Of a DNA stretch of 64,000 bases, positions 9,706-17,987 are shown one piece after another; within the stretch, counting starts at the first letter, position 1, and every line of letters begins with the position of its first letter. Source of the DNA: Halopseudomonas yangmingensis (GTDB lineage Bacteria > Pseudomonadota > Gammaproteobacteria > Pseudomonadales > Pseudomonadaceae); NCBI RefSeq assembly GCF_900114825.1, contig NZ_FOUI01000010.1, positions 57,463 through 121,462 on the forward strand. The letters are read 5' to 3'. Under the pieces are notes generated by a model, which saw only the letters and a list, made by a program, of their open reading frames with translations, did no database searches and was not told where the DNA came from. A program made the position numbers and the translations under genes.

Positions 9706-10213
9706 TGCGCTGTGGCTGCTGCGGGATTTCCTCGACAGTGGCGGCTGGGTGCTGTGGAGCATCCTTGCCGTCACCGTGCTGCTATGGACGCTGATGATCG
9801 AGCGTCTGTGGTATCTGGCGCGGGTGTTTCCGCAGCTGTCGCGGGATTACCAGCGGGCCTGGCAGCAGCGTCTGCAACAGGGTAGTTCGGCAGCGCGGCA
9901 TGTGCGCAGCGCCTGGCTGTCGCGCGCCCAGCAGCAGCTGCAGCGCAACCAGCCGGTGATCCGCGTGCTGATCGCCCTGTGCCCGCTGCTCGGGCTGCTC
10001 GGCACGGTCAGCGGGATGATTCAGGTATTCGATGTGATGGCGCTGAGCGGCAACGGCAATCCGCGCGCCATGGCCTCCGGCGTTTCGCGCGCCACAGTGC
10101 CGACCATGGCCGGCATGGTCATCGCCATCAGCGGGCTGTTCTGCCTGGCCCGCCTCGACCAGCAGTCGCGCAGGGCCTTGCAACGCCTCAGCGACCGCCT
10201 GCGTCACCAGTAA
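9698..10213 (+). CDS. exbB: ExbB-type biopolymer transport protein
   Basis: A 171-residue ExbB/TolQ-like inner-membrane proton-channel subunit. It has an N-terminal TM segment (WVLWSILAVTVLLWTLM), the conserved LLGLLGTVSGMIQVFDVM and a final TM helix (MAGMVIAISGLFCL). The start is GTG 9698, overlapping the previous stop by 8 bases, with GGGGA upstream; the upstream TTG at 9665 would give an unrelated N-terminus. Together with ExbD it should harvest the proton motive force for the TonB encoded two genes on. Confidence 0.9.
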   Translation: MTDALWLLRDFLDSGGWVLWSILAVTVLLWTLMIERLWYLARVFPQLSRDYQRAWQQRLQQGSSAARHVRSAWLSRAQQQLQRNQPVIRVLIALCPLLGLLGTVSGMIQVFDVMALSGNGNPRAMASGVSRATVPTMAGMVIAISGLFCLARLDQQSRRALQRLSDRLRHQ

Positions 10214-10228
10214 CAGGAGCAGTACAGG

Positions 10229-10642
10229 ATGCGCATGCGCAGACACCATGCAGGCAATGACGAAGAAGCCGGGATCGACCTGACCCCGATGCTCGACATC
10301 GTCTTTATCATGCTGATTTTCTTTATTGTCACCAGCTCCTTTATCAAGGAGTCGGGAATCACCGTACAGACCCCCAGCGCCTCCAGCGCTGCCCCGCAGA
10401 CCCGCGGCAACATCCTGATTGCGGTAAGTGCCAACGGCGAAATCTGGATCGACCGGCAGACCGTCGATGTGCGTGCGGTGCGTGCTGCGGTGGAGCGCAT
10501 GCGCGTCGACCAGCCGGACAGCAGCGTGGTGGTGCAGGCCGACCGTGATGCGCGCAGCGGGCTGGTGATCCAGGTGATGGATCAGGTGCGTATGGCCGGG
10601 GTGCAGGATGTGGCGCTGGCGGCCACGCTGGAGAGCCGTTGA
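10229..10642 (+). CDS. exbD: ExbD-type biopolymer transport protein
   Basis: A 137-residue ExbD/TolR-family subunit: a short cytoplasmic N-terminus, then one TM helix starting IDLTPMLDIVFIMLIFFIV. The Asp of PMLDIVF is the proton-carrying residue of the family. The rest is a periplasmic domain. AGGAG at 10214-10218 serves ATG 10229. Its TGA overlaps the ATG of the tonB gene. Confidence 0.93.
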   Translation: MRMRRHHAGNDEEAGIDLTPMLDIVFIMLIFFIVTSSFIKESGITVQTPSASSAAPQTRGNILIAVSANGEIWIDRQTVDVRAVRAAVERMRVDQPDSSVVVQADRDARSGLVIQVMDQVRMAGVQDVALAATLESR

Positions 10643-11322
10643 TGCGCCTGCTGCTCAGCTTTGCGCTGGCGCTGCTGGTATCCCTGGCGCTGTTTGCGCT
10701 GATGGTGCTGCTGGTGATGCCGCCGAGCGGGCCGGGGGAGGAGCTGCGCGAGCTGGCGCGGGTCAACTTCGTGCGTTCGCTGAGCGACTCTGACAGCCAG
10801 CGGCGCGAACGCCAGCAGCGCGAGCCGCCACCGGAGCAGCCGGCGCTGGTACAGCCGCTGACCCCGCAGCTGCAACCGCAACCGCCACAGCCGCCGATGA
10901 GTCAGGTCGAACTGAATATCCGGATACCTAATATCGAGGTCGGCCTGGCGCTCAGTCAGGCACCCAGCCTGCAGGGGCTGACCGCTGCGCAGACCGCACC
11001 GGTGACGGCGCCGGCGCCAGCCGACAGTGGTCCGTCGCTGTCCGAAGAAGTCACCCCGCTGGTAGATATCCCGCCGGACTACCCGCAGCGTGCACTGGCG
11101 GCCGGCATCGAGGGTCAGGTGACCCTGGCCTTTACCATTACGCCGGAGGGCCGTGTGGCCAACCTGCGCGTGACCCATGCCGAACCCGCTGGCGTGTTCG
11201 AGCGCGAGGCCCGGCGTGCCGCCCTGCGCTGGCGCTTTGCGCCGCGCCGGGAGAATGGTCAGGCGGTATCGCGCGAGGCCACCAAAACCCTGTATTTCCG
11301 TCTGCAAGGAGGTCGCCGATGA
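10642..11322 (+). CDS. tonB: TonB-family energy transducer
   Basis: A 226-residue TonB. It has an N-terminal TM anchor (LLLSFALALLVSLALFALMVLLV), a Pro/Gln-rich spacer (about 55-90) that spans the periplasm, and the TonB C-terminal domain (PDYPQRALAAGIEGQVTLAF, TPEGRVANLRV, ALRWRFAPR). It couples ExbB/ExbD to TonB-dependent receptors, which are not encoded nearby. ATG 10642 overlaps the exbD stop as TGATG. The short spacer and compact CTD are typical of TonB2-type rather than TonB1-type proteins. Confidence 0.9.
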   Translation: MRLLLSFALALLVSLALFALMVLLVMPPSGPGEELRELARVNFVRSLSDSDSQRRERQQREPPPEQPALVQPLTPQLQPQPPQPPMSQVELNIRIPNIEVGLALSQAPSLQGLTAAQTAPVTAPAPADSGPSLSEEVTPLVDIPPDYPQRALAAGIEGQVTLAFTITPEGRVANLRVTHAEPAGVFEREARRAALRWRFAPRRENGQAVSREATKTLYFRLQGGRR

Positions 11323-12521
11323 AATCCGTCTGGCGCTGCTGGTTCTTCAGCGTCTGCCTGCTGGCAACTCCGGTACTGGCCCAGCAGGCGATTCAGCCGG
11401 CGGTCTTCACTGCCCTGACGCAAGCACAACAAGCCCAGCAGCAGGGCGACCTGGCTGGCGCACAACGATTACTCAACAGTGCGCTTGGGCAGTCCCGTGA
11501 CGGCTCGCTGGAACAGGCGTTGCTGGAGCAGCGGCTGGCCTATCTGGCGGTTGCCGGCGAGGACTGGAATCAAGCCGTGCGCTGGTTTGAGCGGGCGCTG
11601 TCGCGCAATCAGCTGGAGCCGGCCGCCGCCGCGCAGGACAGGCGTAATCTGGCACAGCTGCTGGCGCAGGTCGGACGCTACCGCGATGCCGCAACCCTGC
11701 TTGAGCGTGAGCTGCAGGCGGGCAGTCTGGATCTGGACGGCAAGCGCCTGCTGGTGCAGGTCTGGAGTCGCCAGCAGCAGTACCGCAAGGCGATTCCGCT
11801 GGCCGAGCAGGTGGTGCGGGCCGATCCACGCATCGACAGTGTCTGGTACCAGCTGCTGGTCGGCATGAACCACCAGGAAAAACGCTACCGCGAGGCTGAG
11901 CGCTGGTTACAGGTATTGCTGCAGCGCGAACCGGGCAAGCCCGAGCACTGGCGGCAACTGGCGGCGTTGCGCAGTCTGGACGGACGCCAGCGTGAGGCTG
12001 CTGCCGCCCTGCGGCTGGCGCAACTGGGCGGGTTGGGTTTGAGCGACGCCGACCTGGATAACCTGATTGCCCTGCAGGTGCGAGCCGGGGCGCCCTGGCA
12101 GGCGGCAAGCCTGCTGGAACAACTGCTGGCGCAGGGTGTGCTGGCTGCTAACCAGCAGCGCCGCGAGCAACTGGCTGGCCTCTGGCAGCGCGCTCGTGAG
12201 CGCCAGCGCGCCATTGACAGCTGGCAGTCACTGGCCGAGCGCAGTGGCCAGAGCCGCCACTGGTTGCAGGTGGCAGGCTTGCAAGTTGAGCAGGAGGACT
12301 GGCCGGCGGCATTGCGCAGTCTGGCCCGTGCCGAGTCCGGCGCCAGCGCCGAGCAGCAGCGGCAGATCCGACTGTGGCAGGGCTATGCGCGCTATGCGCT
12401 GGGTGAACTGGATGCGGCCCGCCAGTCACTGCGTCAGGTCAGTGGCAACAATCCGCAGGCCCGCGAAGCCGGCCGGTTGCTGGCCTGGCTGGAACAGCAG
12501 GCCGAGGCTCAGAAACTGTAG
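11319..12521 (+). CDS. TPR-repeat periplasmic protein of the TonB2-type operon
   Basis: A 400-residue protein with a signal peptide (CWFFSVCLLATPVLAQQ) followed by tetratricopeptide-like helical repeats through most of its length (for example around 35-70, 105-175, 305-345 and 350-395). It is the last gene of the operon and overlaps tonB by 4 bases (ATGA). TPR proteins occupy this slot in related TonB2 clusters and are thought to help assembly or receptor contact. The exact job here is inferred from position. It converges on the DUF3299 gene, the two frames overlapping by 13 bases. Confidence 0.85.
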   Translation: MKSVWRCWFFSVCLLATPVLAQQAIQPAVFTALTQAQQAQQQGDLAGAQRLLNSALGQSRDGSLEQALLEQRLAYLAVAGEDWNQAVRWFERALSRNQLEPAAAAQDRRNLAQLLAQVGRYRDAATLLERELQAGSLDLDGKRLLVQVWSRQQQYRKAIPLAEQVVRADPRIDSVWYQLLVGMNHQEKRYREAERWLQVLLQREPGKPEHWRQLAALRSLDGRQREAAAALRLAQLGGLGLSDADLDNLIALQVRAGAPWQAASLLEQLLAQGVLAANQQRREQLAGLWQRARERQRAIDSWQSLAERSGQSRHWLQVAGLQVEQEDWPAALRSLARAESGASAEQQRQIRLWQGYARYALGELDAARQSLRQVSGNNPQAREAGRLLAWLEQQAEAQKL

Positions 12522-13021
12522 GCTTCCACCTCGGCCTGTTCGATACGGTAGCCGGCATTCGCCAGCTCGCTTTCGATGGCTTCCACCTGCATGGTGCCGG
12601 TAATCCAGAACGGCTGGTAAAGGTCGGCCAGGGCAATGCCCTGACGGCTGCGCACATGCACTATCTGGTTCGACGGTGGCGGCGGCACATGGATGCAGGC
12701 GCCGAAGTAGGGCACCAGCAGAAACTCGTCGACCTCGCTGCGCTCATTGATGCCCAGCGGCACCACATAGCCGGGCAGGCGGATCTTCCGGCCATCCAGT
12801 TCGGCCACCACCGGGGCATTCGGCATGCTTTGTACTGCCGGGTCACCGTATTCGCTGTCTTCCAGCGCATCGGCCAACAGCGACAGGTCATGCACCGGTT
12901 GTGGCATACCGAGCAGGTCGCGGGCCTCCGGCGGCACCAGATCCTTCCAGTGCAGTTCCTCGGCGGCCAGCGCCGGCAGACTCAGCAGGACGCCCAGCAA
13001 CAGGGCAGAAAACAGGCGCAT
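12509..13021 (-). CDS. DUF3299 exported protein, zinc-linked operon
   Basis: A 170-residue DUF3299 protein with a signal peptide (MRLFSALLLGVLLSLPALAAEE). Conserved family stretches include LDGRKIRLPGYVVPL, FLLVPYFGACIHVPPPPSNQ and PFWITGTM; the Cys and His in GACIHVPPPP are candidate metal ligands. It is the last gene of a leftward operon with the permease, ATPase and DUF2796 genes. ATG 13021 was chosen over GTG 13027 because AGGTG lies at the right spacing. The function is unknown; context points to zinc handling in the periplasm. Confidence 0.85.
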   Translation of the reverse strand: MRLFSALLLGVLLSLPALAAEELHWKDLVPPEARDLLGMPQPVHDLSLLADALEDSEYGDPAVQSMPNAPVVAELDGRKIRLPGYVVPLGINERSEVDEFLLVPYFGACIHVPPPPSNQIVHVRSRQGIALADLYQPFWITGTMQVEAIESELANAGYRIEQAEVEAYSF

Positions 13022-13030
13022 GGGCACACC

Positions 13031-14293
13031 TCAGGTACGAATGGACAGGCCGTCAACCAGTGACTGGCGATAGGCGCGCCAGGCCGGCACGCTGCCGATC
13101 AGCAGGCTGGCCAGCAGTATGGCGCCAATCAGTTTGGCTTCATAGACACCGGGCGCGCTGATCGCGATGAACAGCCCGTACTGGCTGAGCAGCCAGGGCT
13201 GCGCCAGCCACAGGCCGACATACAGCAGGCCAACACCCAGCAGAATGCCGCCCAGCGTCAGTCCCAGCGCCTCCAGCAACAGCAGGCCGAAGATGTGTCG
13301 CGGGCGGGCGCCGACCGAGCGCAGGATGGCCATTTCCCGGCGCCGCTCGTTGAGGCTGGCAAGGATCGCCGTGAGCATGCCGATCAGTCCGGTCAGCACG
13401 ACAAAGCCGGACACCAGCAGCAGCGCCTTTTCGGCGATGCCGAGCAGGCTCCACAACTCCTGCAGGGCGACCCCCGGCAGAATCGCCTGCAAGGGTTCGC
13501 CACGGAACTGGTTGACCTCGCGCTGTACGGCAAAGGTGCTGACCGGGCTGGTCAGGCCAAGCAAGATGGCGGTGATGGCCTTGGGTGTCAGATCCAGCTG
13601 GCGCGCCTGATCAGCGTCGATGCGTGCCGCGCCACGCGCCGGCATCCCCTGCTGCCAGTCCACATGCAGCGCCTGCATGCCTTCCAGGCTGATATGCAGG
13701 GTGCGATCGACCGGGGTGCCGGTACGCGCCAGTATGCCGCTGACCACAAACGGCTTGTCGGCGTGGTCGACAAAGCTGACCCGACCGGTGCCATGCGCCA
13801 GTACGATTTCATCGCCAGGCCGGTAGTTCAGTTCACGCGCCACGTCGGCGCCCAGCACCACCTCATACAGGTCATCAAACACGGCACCGCTGGCCAGCTG
13901 CAGGGCCTGGCCGCGGCCATAGCGGTAGTGGCTGAAATAGTCATGATTGGTACCCAGCACCGGATAGCCCTGGTGCGAGTCGCCCAGCGACAGTGGGATC
14001 GCCCAGGCTACCCGCGGGTGTGCGGCAATCTGTTCAAAGCTGTCCCAGCGGATATTGTTGCTGGCGTTGCCGATACGGAATACCGAGTACAGCAGCAGCT
14101 GCACCGAGCCGGAACGCGCACCGACAATCAGGTCGGTACCGCTGATGGTGCTGGCGAAGCTGGCGCGCGCCTCGCTGCGGACCTTTTCCACCGCCAGCAG
14201 CAGGGTCACGCTGAGGGCAATCGCCAGCAATGTCAGCAGCGCGGAAAAACGCCGGTTGGCCAGGCTCAGCAGGGCCAGTCGCAGGAGCTGCAT
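13031..14293 (-). CDS. FtsX/MacB-type ABC transporter permease
   Basis: A 420-residue permease with the FtsX/LolC/MacB layout: one N-terminal TM helix (about 20-40), a large periplasmic domain, and three C-terminal TM helices (VVLTGLIGMLTAILASL, LLLEALGLTLGGILLGVGLL and the last near 390-410), with ERRREMAILRSVGA as the coupling segment. Such pumps move or extract substrates through the envelope by mechanical coupling rather than classical import. ATG 14293 overlaps the ATPase stop by one base. A zinc or metallochaperone role is inferred from the neighbours and the upstream Zur-like box. Confidence 0.88.
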   Translation of the reverse strand: MQLLRLALLSLANRRFSALLTLLAIALSVTLLLAVEKVRSEARASFASTISGTDLIVGARSGSVQLLLYSVFRIGNASNNIRWDSFEQIAAHPRVAWAIPLSLGDSHQGYPVLGTNHDYFSHYRYGRGQALQLASGAVFDDLYEVVLGADVARELNYRPGDEIVLAHGTGRVSFVDHADKPFVVSGILARTGTPVDRTLHISLEGMQALHVDWQQGMPARGAARIDADQARQLDLTPKAITAILLGLTSPVSTFAVQREVNQFRGEPLQAILPGVALQELWSLLGIAEKALLLVSGFVVLTGLIGMLTAILASLNERRREMAILRSVGARPRHIFGLLLLEALGLTLGGILLGVGLLYVGLWLAQPWLLSQYGLFIAISAPGVYEAKLIGAILLASLLIGSVPAWRAYRQSLVDGLSIRT

Positions 14294-15003
14294 CAGAGTA
14301 CCTCCGGCTGTGCCGCGCGGTTGATCTGCAGCAGCGACAGGCTGCGGTCGAACAGCCGCTCGAGCGAGGCGTCGTGGCTGACAAACAACAGGCTGCTGCC
14401 GGCCGCTGCGCACTCGGCAAACAGCAGCTGCAGAAAGGCCTCGCGGCTGTCGGCATCGAGTGCCGAGGTCGGTTCGTCGGCAATCACCAGCTCCGGGCTG
14501 CCGATCAATGCGCGGGCCGAGGCCACCCGCTGCTGCTGGCCGATCGACAACTGGGTGACCGGACGCTGCAGCAGTGCCGGATCGGACAGGCCGAGATGCC
14601 CGAGCAATGTCAGTGCGGCCTGCTGCAGACTGCCGTGGCGTTGCTCGGCACGCTGGCGGCGTAGGCGCGAGAAGCGGCAGGGCAATACCACGTTGTCGAC
14701 CAGCGACAGGTAGGGCAGCAGGTTGAACATCTGGAAGATATAGCCGCTGTGATCGGCACGGAAGCGGTCGCGGGCGCTGGAGGACAGTGCCGCCATGTCC
14801 TGGCCGAGCAGGCGGATACGACCGCTGTCCGGCAGGTAGACACCACCGAGCAGCCCGAGCAGGGTGGTCTTGCCGCTGCCCGACGGCCCCTTGAGGAACA
14901 CCCGCTCGCCGGCCAGCAGCTGCAGCCGTTCTATCGACAGCAGCGTCGGCTGGCCGGGCCAGGCGTAGTGGATATTCTCAAGGTCGATGACCGGGTGCGA
15001 CAT
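14293..15003 (-). CDS. ABC transporter ATP-binding protein (LolD/MacB-like)
   Basis: A 236-residue ATPase: Walker A GPSGSGKTT near residue 39-47, Q-loop FQMFNLLPYLS, signature LSIGQQQR, Walker B LVIADEP with the catalytic Glu, and switch His in LFVSHD. It belongs to the LolD/FtsE/MacB group that pairs with FtsX-type permeases such as the next gene. It is the second gene of the zinc-linked operon, 24 bp after DUF2796. Confidence 0.92.
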   Translation of the reverse strand: MSHPVIDLENIHYAWPGQPTLLSIERLQLLAGERVFLKGPSGSGKTTLLGLLGGVYLPDSGRIRLLGQDMAALSSSARDRFRADHSGYIFQMFNLLPYLSLVDNVVLPCRFSRLRRQRAEQRHGSLQQAALTLLGHLGLSDPALLQRPVTQLSIGQQQRVASARALIGSPELVIADEPTSALDADSREAFLQLLFAECAAAGSSLLFVSHDASLERLFDRSLSLLQINRAAQPEVL

Positions 15004-15027
15004 GCCGGGGTTACCTGAATGGCTGAA

Positions 15028-15675
15028 TCAGAACACTATGACTGGATTGGCTGCAGTCAGTTCGCCGCCCTGTTGGCCCTTGGGTGTTACCGCTTGCAGC
15101 AGCAGTCGTTCGGTGCGCGGGAACTGTTCAAACAGGGTCACCCGCAGCTGATCCAGACTACCGGCATTGGCGCAGTTGAAGTGGTAGTGCAGCTCGATAT
15201 CGTTGTGCGCGTGCTCGTCATCCGCAGCCTTGTGGTCATGGTCATGGTCATGGTCATGTTTGTGCTGCGCCTGGCTGTCAGCCTTGTCCAGCGCGGCGAA
15301 CAGCGGGCTGCTCAGCTCGCTGTCGACCAGCGTGCAACCAGCCGCTGCCGGCAGCTGCACAACATTGGCGACATCCTGCAGTTGTGTCATCAGCTGGCGC
15401 ACGCGGGCCTTGTCCTCGGCGCTGCTCGGCAGATGTTCGAAACCCAGCAGGTTGTCGGCCGGGCTGTGCAGCTCGATGGCAACATGCCCATCGGCCACCA
15501 CCAGATTCAGGCTGGCTACCCCGTGCTGGTGTGCACCCAGGGTATCGCCATGCTGATGCTCGGCGTGGTCATGGTTATGGTCATGCTTGTGGTGGTCATG
15601 ACCATGGTCGTGGGCGTGGACAGCAAGACTCAGGGCAGTCAGCAGTCCACCGGCAAGCAAGGGTAGGGTGCGCAT
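15028..15675 (-). CDS. DUF2796 histidine-rich periplasmic protein, probable zinc binder
   Basis: A 215-residue exported protein (signal peptide to about residue 21, AVHAHDHGH). It carries two clusters of His and Asp (about 21-52 and 137-157, many HDHDHD-type repeats) and one Cys pair (GCTLV, NCANAG). The family occurs beside Zur-regulated ABC genes in Pseudomonas; the His clusters should bind Zn(II) or similar metals. It is first in the operon, with a Zur-box-like palindrome 35 bp upstream of ATG 15675. It probably hands zinc to, or buffers it for, the adjacent transporter; this is inference. Confidence 0.9.
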   Translation of the reverse strand: MRTLPLLAGGLLTALSLAVHAHDHGHDHHKHDHNHDHAEHQHGDTLGAHQHGVASLNLVVADGHVAIELHSPADNLLGFEHLPSSAEDKARVRQLMTQLQDVANVVQLPAAAGCTLVDSELSSPLFAALDKADSQAQHKHDHDHDHDHKAADDEHAHNDIELHYHFNCANAGSLDQLRVTLFEQFPRTERLLLQAVTPKGQQGGELTAANPVIVF

Positions 15676-15709
15676 CGTCAGGTATCTCCAGCAGTCAGTG
15701 GATGTCTCC

Positions 15710-15732
15710 GGAATGTTATCTTGTAACTATTC
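15710..15732 (-). promoter_or_regulatory. Putative Zur box of the DUF2796 operon
   Basis: The sequence GTTA-TCTTG-TAAC has exact inverted half-sites separated by five bases, as in the gammaproteobacterial Zur consensus, with AT-rich flanks GGAAT and TATTC close to the consensus flanks. It sits just before the zinc-linked operon, so repression by Zn-Zur is expected. Confidence 0.7.
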
Positions 15733-15808
15733 GCGCGTCCACGGCCTGAATGTTTCTGGGTGCTCGGTAGCTGCTGATGCCTGACACCAGCAGCATTGAC
15801 AGGATATT

Positions 15809-16684
15809 TCAGTACAGTATCTGATACAGCTTGCGCCGGTAGGCGATGGTCAGCGGGTGCTCGCTGCCGAGCAGATCGAACACCTGCAGCAGGGTCTTGT
15901 GGGCAATCCCCTCGCGGTAGCCACGGTCATGCTGGAACAGCGCCAGCAGTCCACCCAGCGCCGGCTCGTGGCGCTGCTCGGCCAGATCGCGCAGGGCCAG
16001 CTGGTACAGCGCCTGGCTGTCATGCGGACTGGCCTGCAGCCGCTCGATCAGCGCCGCACGCGGCGGCACATCGACCAGCTGACGCAGTACCGCCAGCTGC
16101 GCACGTACGGCGCTGACCGCCGCCTTGTGCGCATCCGCCGACTGCAAGGTGCCAAGCACCTGCTCGGCCTCCTCCAGCTGACCGTTGTGTGCCAGTGCGC
16201 GGGCCAGCAACAGCAGCAGGGCATCCTCCGGCTGCTGCGCCAGCGCCGGCTGCAACAGGGCAATCGCCGCCTCGGCCTGCCCGGCCTCCAGCAACGCCAG
16301 GGCCTGGCCCTGCAGGTCAACAGTCTCCTCCTCGGCCGGCGGCTCCGCCACATGCGGCTTGAGCAGCTCACGGATGGCTGCTTCCGGCTGCGCGCCCATA
16401 AAGCCATCGACCGGCTGGCCATCCTTGAACAGCACCACGGTCGGCAGGCTGCGGATACCGAAGCGCTGGGTCAGCTCCGGGTGCTGGTCGCAATTGACCT
16501 TGGCCAGCAGCAACTCGCCCCGGTAACCCTCGGTGATTTTCGCCAGCACCGGCATCAGTGCCTTGCAGGGCGCGCACCAGTCGGCCCAGAAGTCCACCAG
16601 CACCGGCTTGTGGAAGGAGTTTTCAAGCACATAACGGTCGAAATCGGCGCTGCCGACATCAAAAACAACAGGGGACTGACTCAT
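15809..16684 (-). CDS. cnoX: Thioredoxin-domain co-chaperone, CnoX/YbbN family
   Basis: A 291-residue protein with an N-terminal thioredoxin fold (about 1-110) followed by a TPR-like helical domain (about 115-285), the layout of CnoX/YbbN. The active site is a complete WCAPC (residues 36-40), so unlike E. coli CnoX it may act as an oxidoreductase as well as a holdase delivering clients to GroEL or DnaK. I chose ATG 16684 (MSQSPVVFDV) over the earlier in-frame ATG 16747 because it begins the family-typical N-terminus, although its ribosome site is weak. Confidence 0.88.
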   Translation of the reverse strand: MSQSPVVFDVGSADFDRYVLENSFHKPVLVDFWADWCAPCKALMPVLAKITEGYRGELLLAKVNCDQHPELTQRFGIRSLPTVVLFKDGQPVDGFMGAQPEAAIRELLKPHVAEPPAEEETVDLQGQALALLEAGQAEAAIALLQPALAQQPEDALLLLLARALAHNGQLEEAEQVLGTLQSADAHKAAVSAVRAQLAVLRQLVDVPPRAALIERLQASPHDSQALYQLALRDLAEQRHEPALGGLLALFQHDRGYREGIAHKTLLQVFDLLGSEHPLTIAYRRKLYQILY

Positions 16685-16756
16685 CACCGGGCATCCGCAG
16701 AATGGGTTGGTTCTGCGCATAGTGGGGGCTGCACCGGCGGGGTTCAAGCGCAGCGG

Positions 16757-17407
16757 TCAAACACCGCCGTAGAGTGCCACCTCACGAAATGCCAGCGGCT
16801 CGCCAAGGTCCGGCCAGGTCTGCCCGGCCAGGGTCTGCAGGCGCTGCAGGCCGGGGTGTTGCAGGTCACGCACGCGCGAGTCGGCCAGCAATACGCGGTC
16901 GGCGCGCTGCAGGAAGTGTTCGAGCAGCGGGTGGTTGTCGCGGTCGTACAGCACATCAGCGGCAATCAGCAGATCCAGATCGCCATCGACACGGAAATAG
17001 TCGTCACTCAACGCAAGGCTCACGCCATTGGCCTCGGCGTTCAGCGCACAGGCCAAAAGCGCCGGCGGGTCCAGGTCGCAGGCGATGCTGCACGCGGCGC
17101 CGGCCAGTGCACAGGCAATCGCCACCACCCCCGAGCCGCTGCCAAAATCCAGCACCCGCTTGCCACGCACCTGCTGCGGGTGCTGCAGCACCCAGCGCGC
17201 CAGCGCCAGCCCGCTGCCCCAGCAGAAGCCCCAGTAGGGCGGGCGTTCCAGCAGCAGGCGGGTTTCCTCGCTGCTGAAGGCGCGCTGCAGGTTCTGCGGA
17301 TCGAGCAACCACAGCCGCAGCTGTTCAAGACCGGGCAAGGCGGTCAGTTGCAGGCGGGCATCGGGCAACACCTGATGCAGCTGCTGTTCAAGGCGGGCAA
17401 CACGCAT
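16757..17407 (-). CDS. Class I SAM-dependent methyltransferase (protein-lysine methyltransferase-like)
   Basis: A 216-residue methyltransferase. Motif [15 protein letters not shown] (about 81-94) binds S-adenosylmethionine, followed by an acidic residue in CDLDPPAL and a motif-IV-like [22 protein letters not shown] just before motif I is typical of the ETFB-lysine methyltransferase/METTL family. The substrate is unknown. The chosen start ATG 17407 ([10 protein letters not shown]) is divergent from nrdR, 109 bp away. Confidence 0.82.
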   Translation of the reverse strand: MRVARLEQQLHQVLPDARLQLTALPGLEQLRLWLLDPQNLQRAFSSEETRLLLERPPYWGFCWGSGLALARWVLQHPQQVRGKRVLDFGSGSGVVAIACALAGAACSIACDLDPPALLACALNAEANGVSLALSDDYFRVDGDLDLLIAADVLYDRDNHPLLEHFLQRADRVLLADSRVRDLQHPGLQRLQTLAGQTWPDLGEPLAFREVALYGGV

Positions 17408-17516
17408 GCGTCCACTCCAGGGCAAGGGCTGGTCGATTCTACCTGCCCCGGCGCGTTTATTCCGCTCCGTCTGCGGGGTAAGATGGCCGCTGCCTTCCAG
17501 CTTCGGGAACCCAAGC

Positions 17517-17987
17517 ATGCATTGTCCATTCTGTGGTGCACACGACACCAAGGTGATCGACTCACGACTGGTCGCCGATGGCGATCAGGTTCGCCGGCGC
17601 CGCGAGTGCCTGGCCTGTCAGGAACGCTTTACCACCTTTGAAACCGCCGAGCTGGTGTTGCCGCGCCTGATCAAGCAGGACGGCCGACGCCAGCCGTTCG
17701 ACGAGGACAAGCTGCGCGCCGGCATGCTGCGGGCACTGGAGAAGCGCCCGGTCAGCGTCGAGCAGATCGAAGCCTCGATCGGTCGCATCAAGCATGCCCT
17801 GCGTGCCACCGGCGAGCGCGAGGTCAAGGCCATGGTGGTTGGCGAGATGGTAATGAACGAGCTGAAGCAGCTCGACGAGGTGGCCTACATCCGCTTCGCC
17901 TCGGTGTACCGGCGCTTCCAGGACCTCAACCAGTTCCGCGAGGAAATCGAACGGCTGGCGCGCGGTCAGGACAGTGCCGATGACTGA
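17517..17987 (+). CDS. nrdR: NrdR transcriptional repressor of ribonucleotide reductase genes
   Basis: A 156-residue NrdR. It has an N-terminal zinc ribbon with Cys3, Cys6, Cys31 and Cys34 (MHCPFCG and ECLACQERF), followed by the ATP-cone domain (about 49-139; [19 protein letters not shown]) that senses ATP/dATP. It represses nrd operons by binding NrdR boxes. The start is ATG 17517. It overlaps ribD by 8 bases, the usual nrdR-ribD coupling. Confidence 0.97.
   Translation: MHCPFCGAHDTKVIDSRLVADGDQVRRRRECLACQERFTTFETAELVLPRLIKQDGRRQPFDEDKLRAGMLRALEKRPVSVEQIEASIGRIKHALRATGEREVKAMVVGEMVMNELKQLDEVAYIRFASVYRRFQDLNQFREEIERLARGQDSADD

Noticed and set aside
8248..9774. 508-codon minus-strand frame opposite the TtpC-like gene
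   Set aside because: Shadow rich in Gln and His from the complement of GC-rich codons; no family similarity.
13295..14713. 472-codon plus-strand frame opposite the FtsX-type permease and ABC ATPase
   Set aside because: Antisense shadow of GC-rich genes; no ribosome site or recognisable domain, and the minus-strand genes are certain.
15857..17641. 594-codon plus-strand frame opposite thioredoxin and methyltransferase
   Set aside because: Shadow with Gln/Arg/Leu-biased composition; the real genes on the minus strand have clear motifs.
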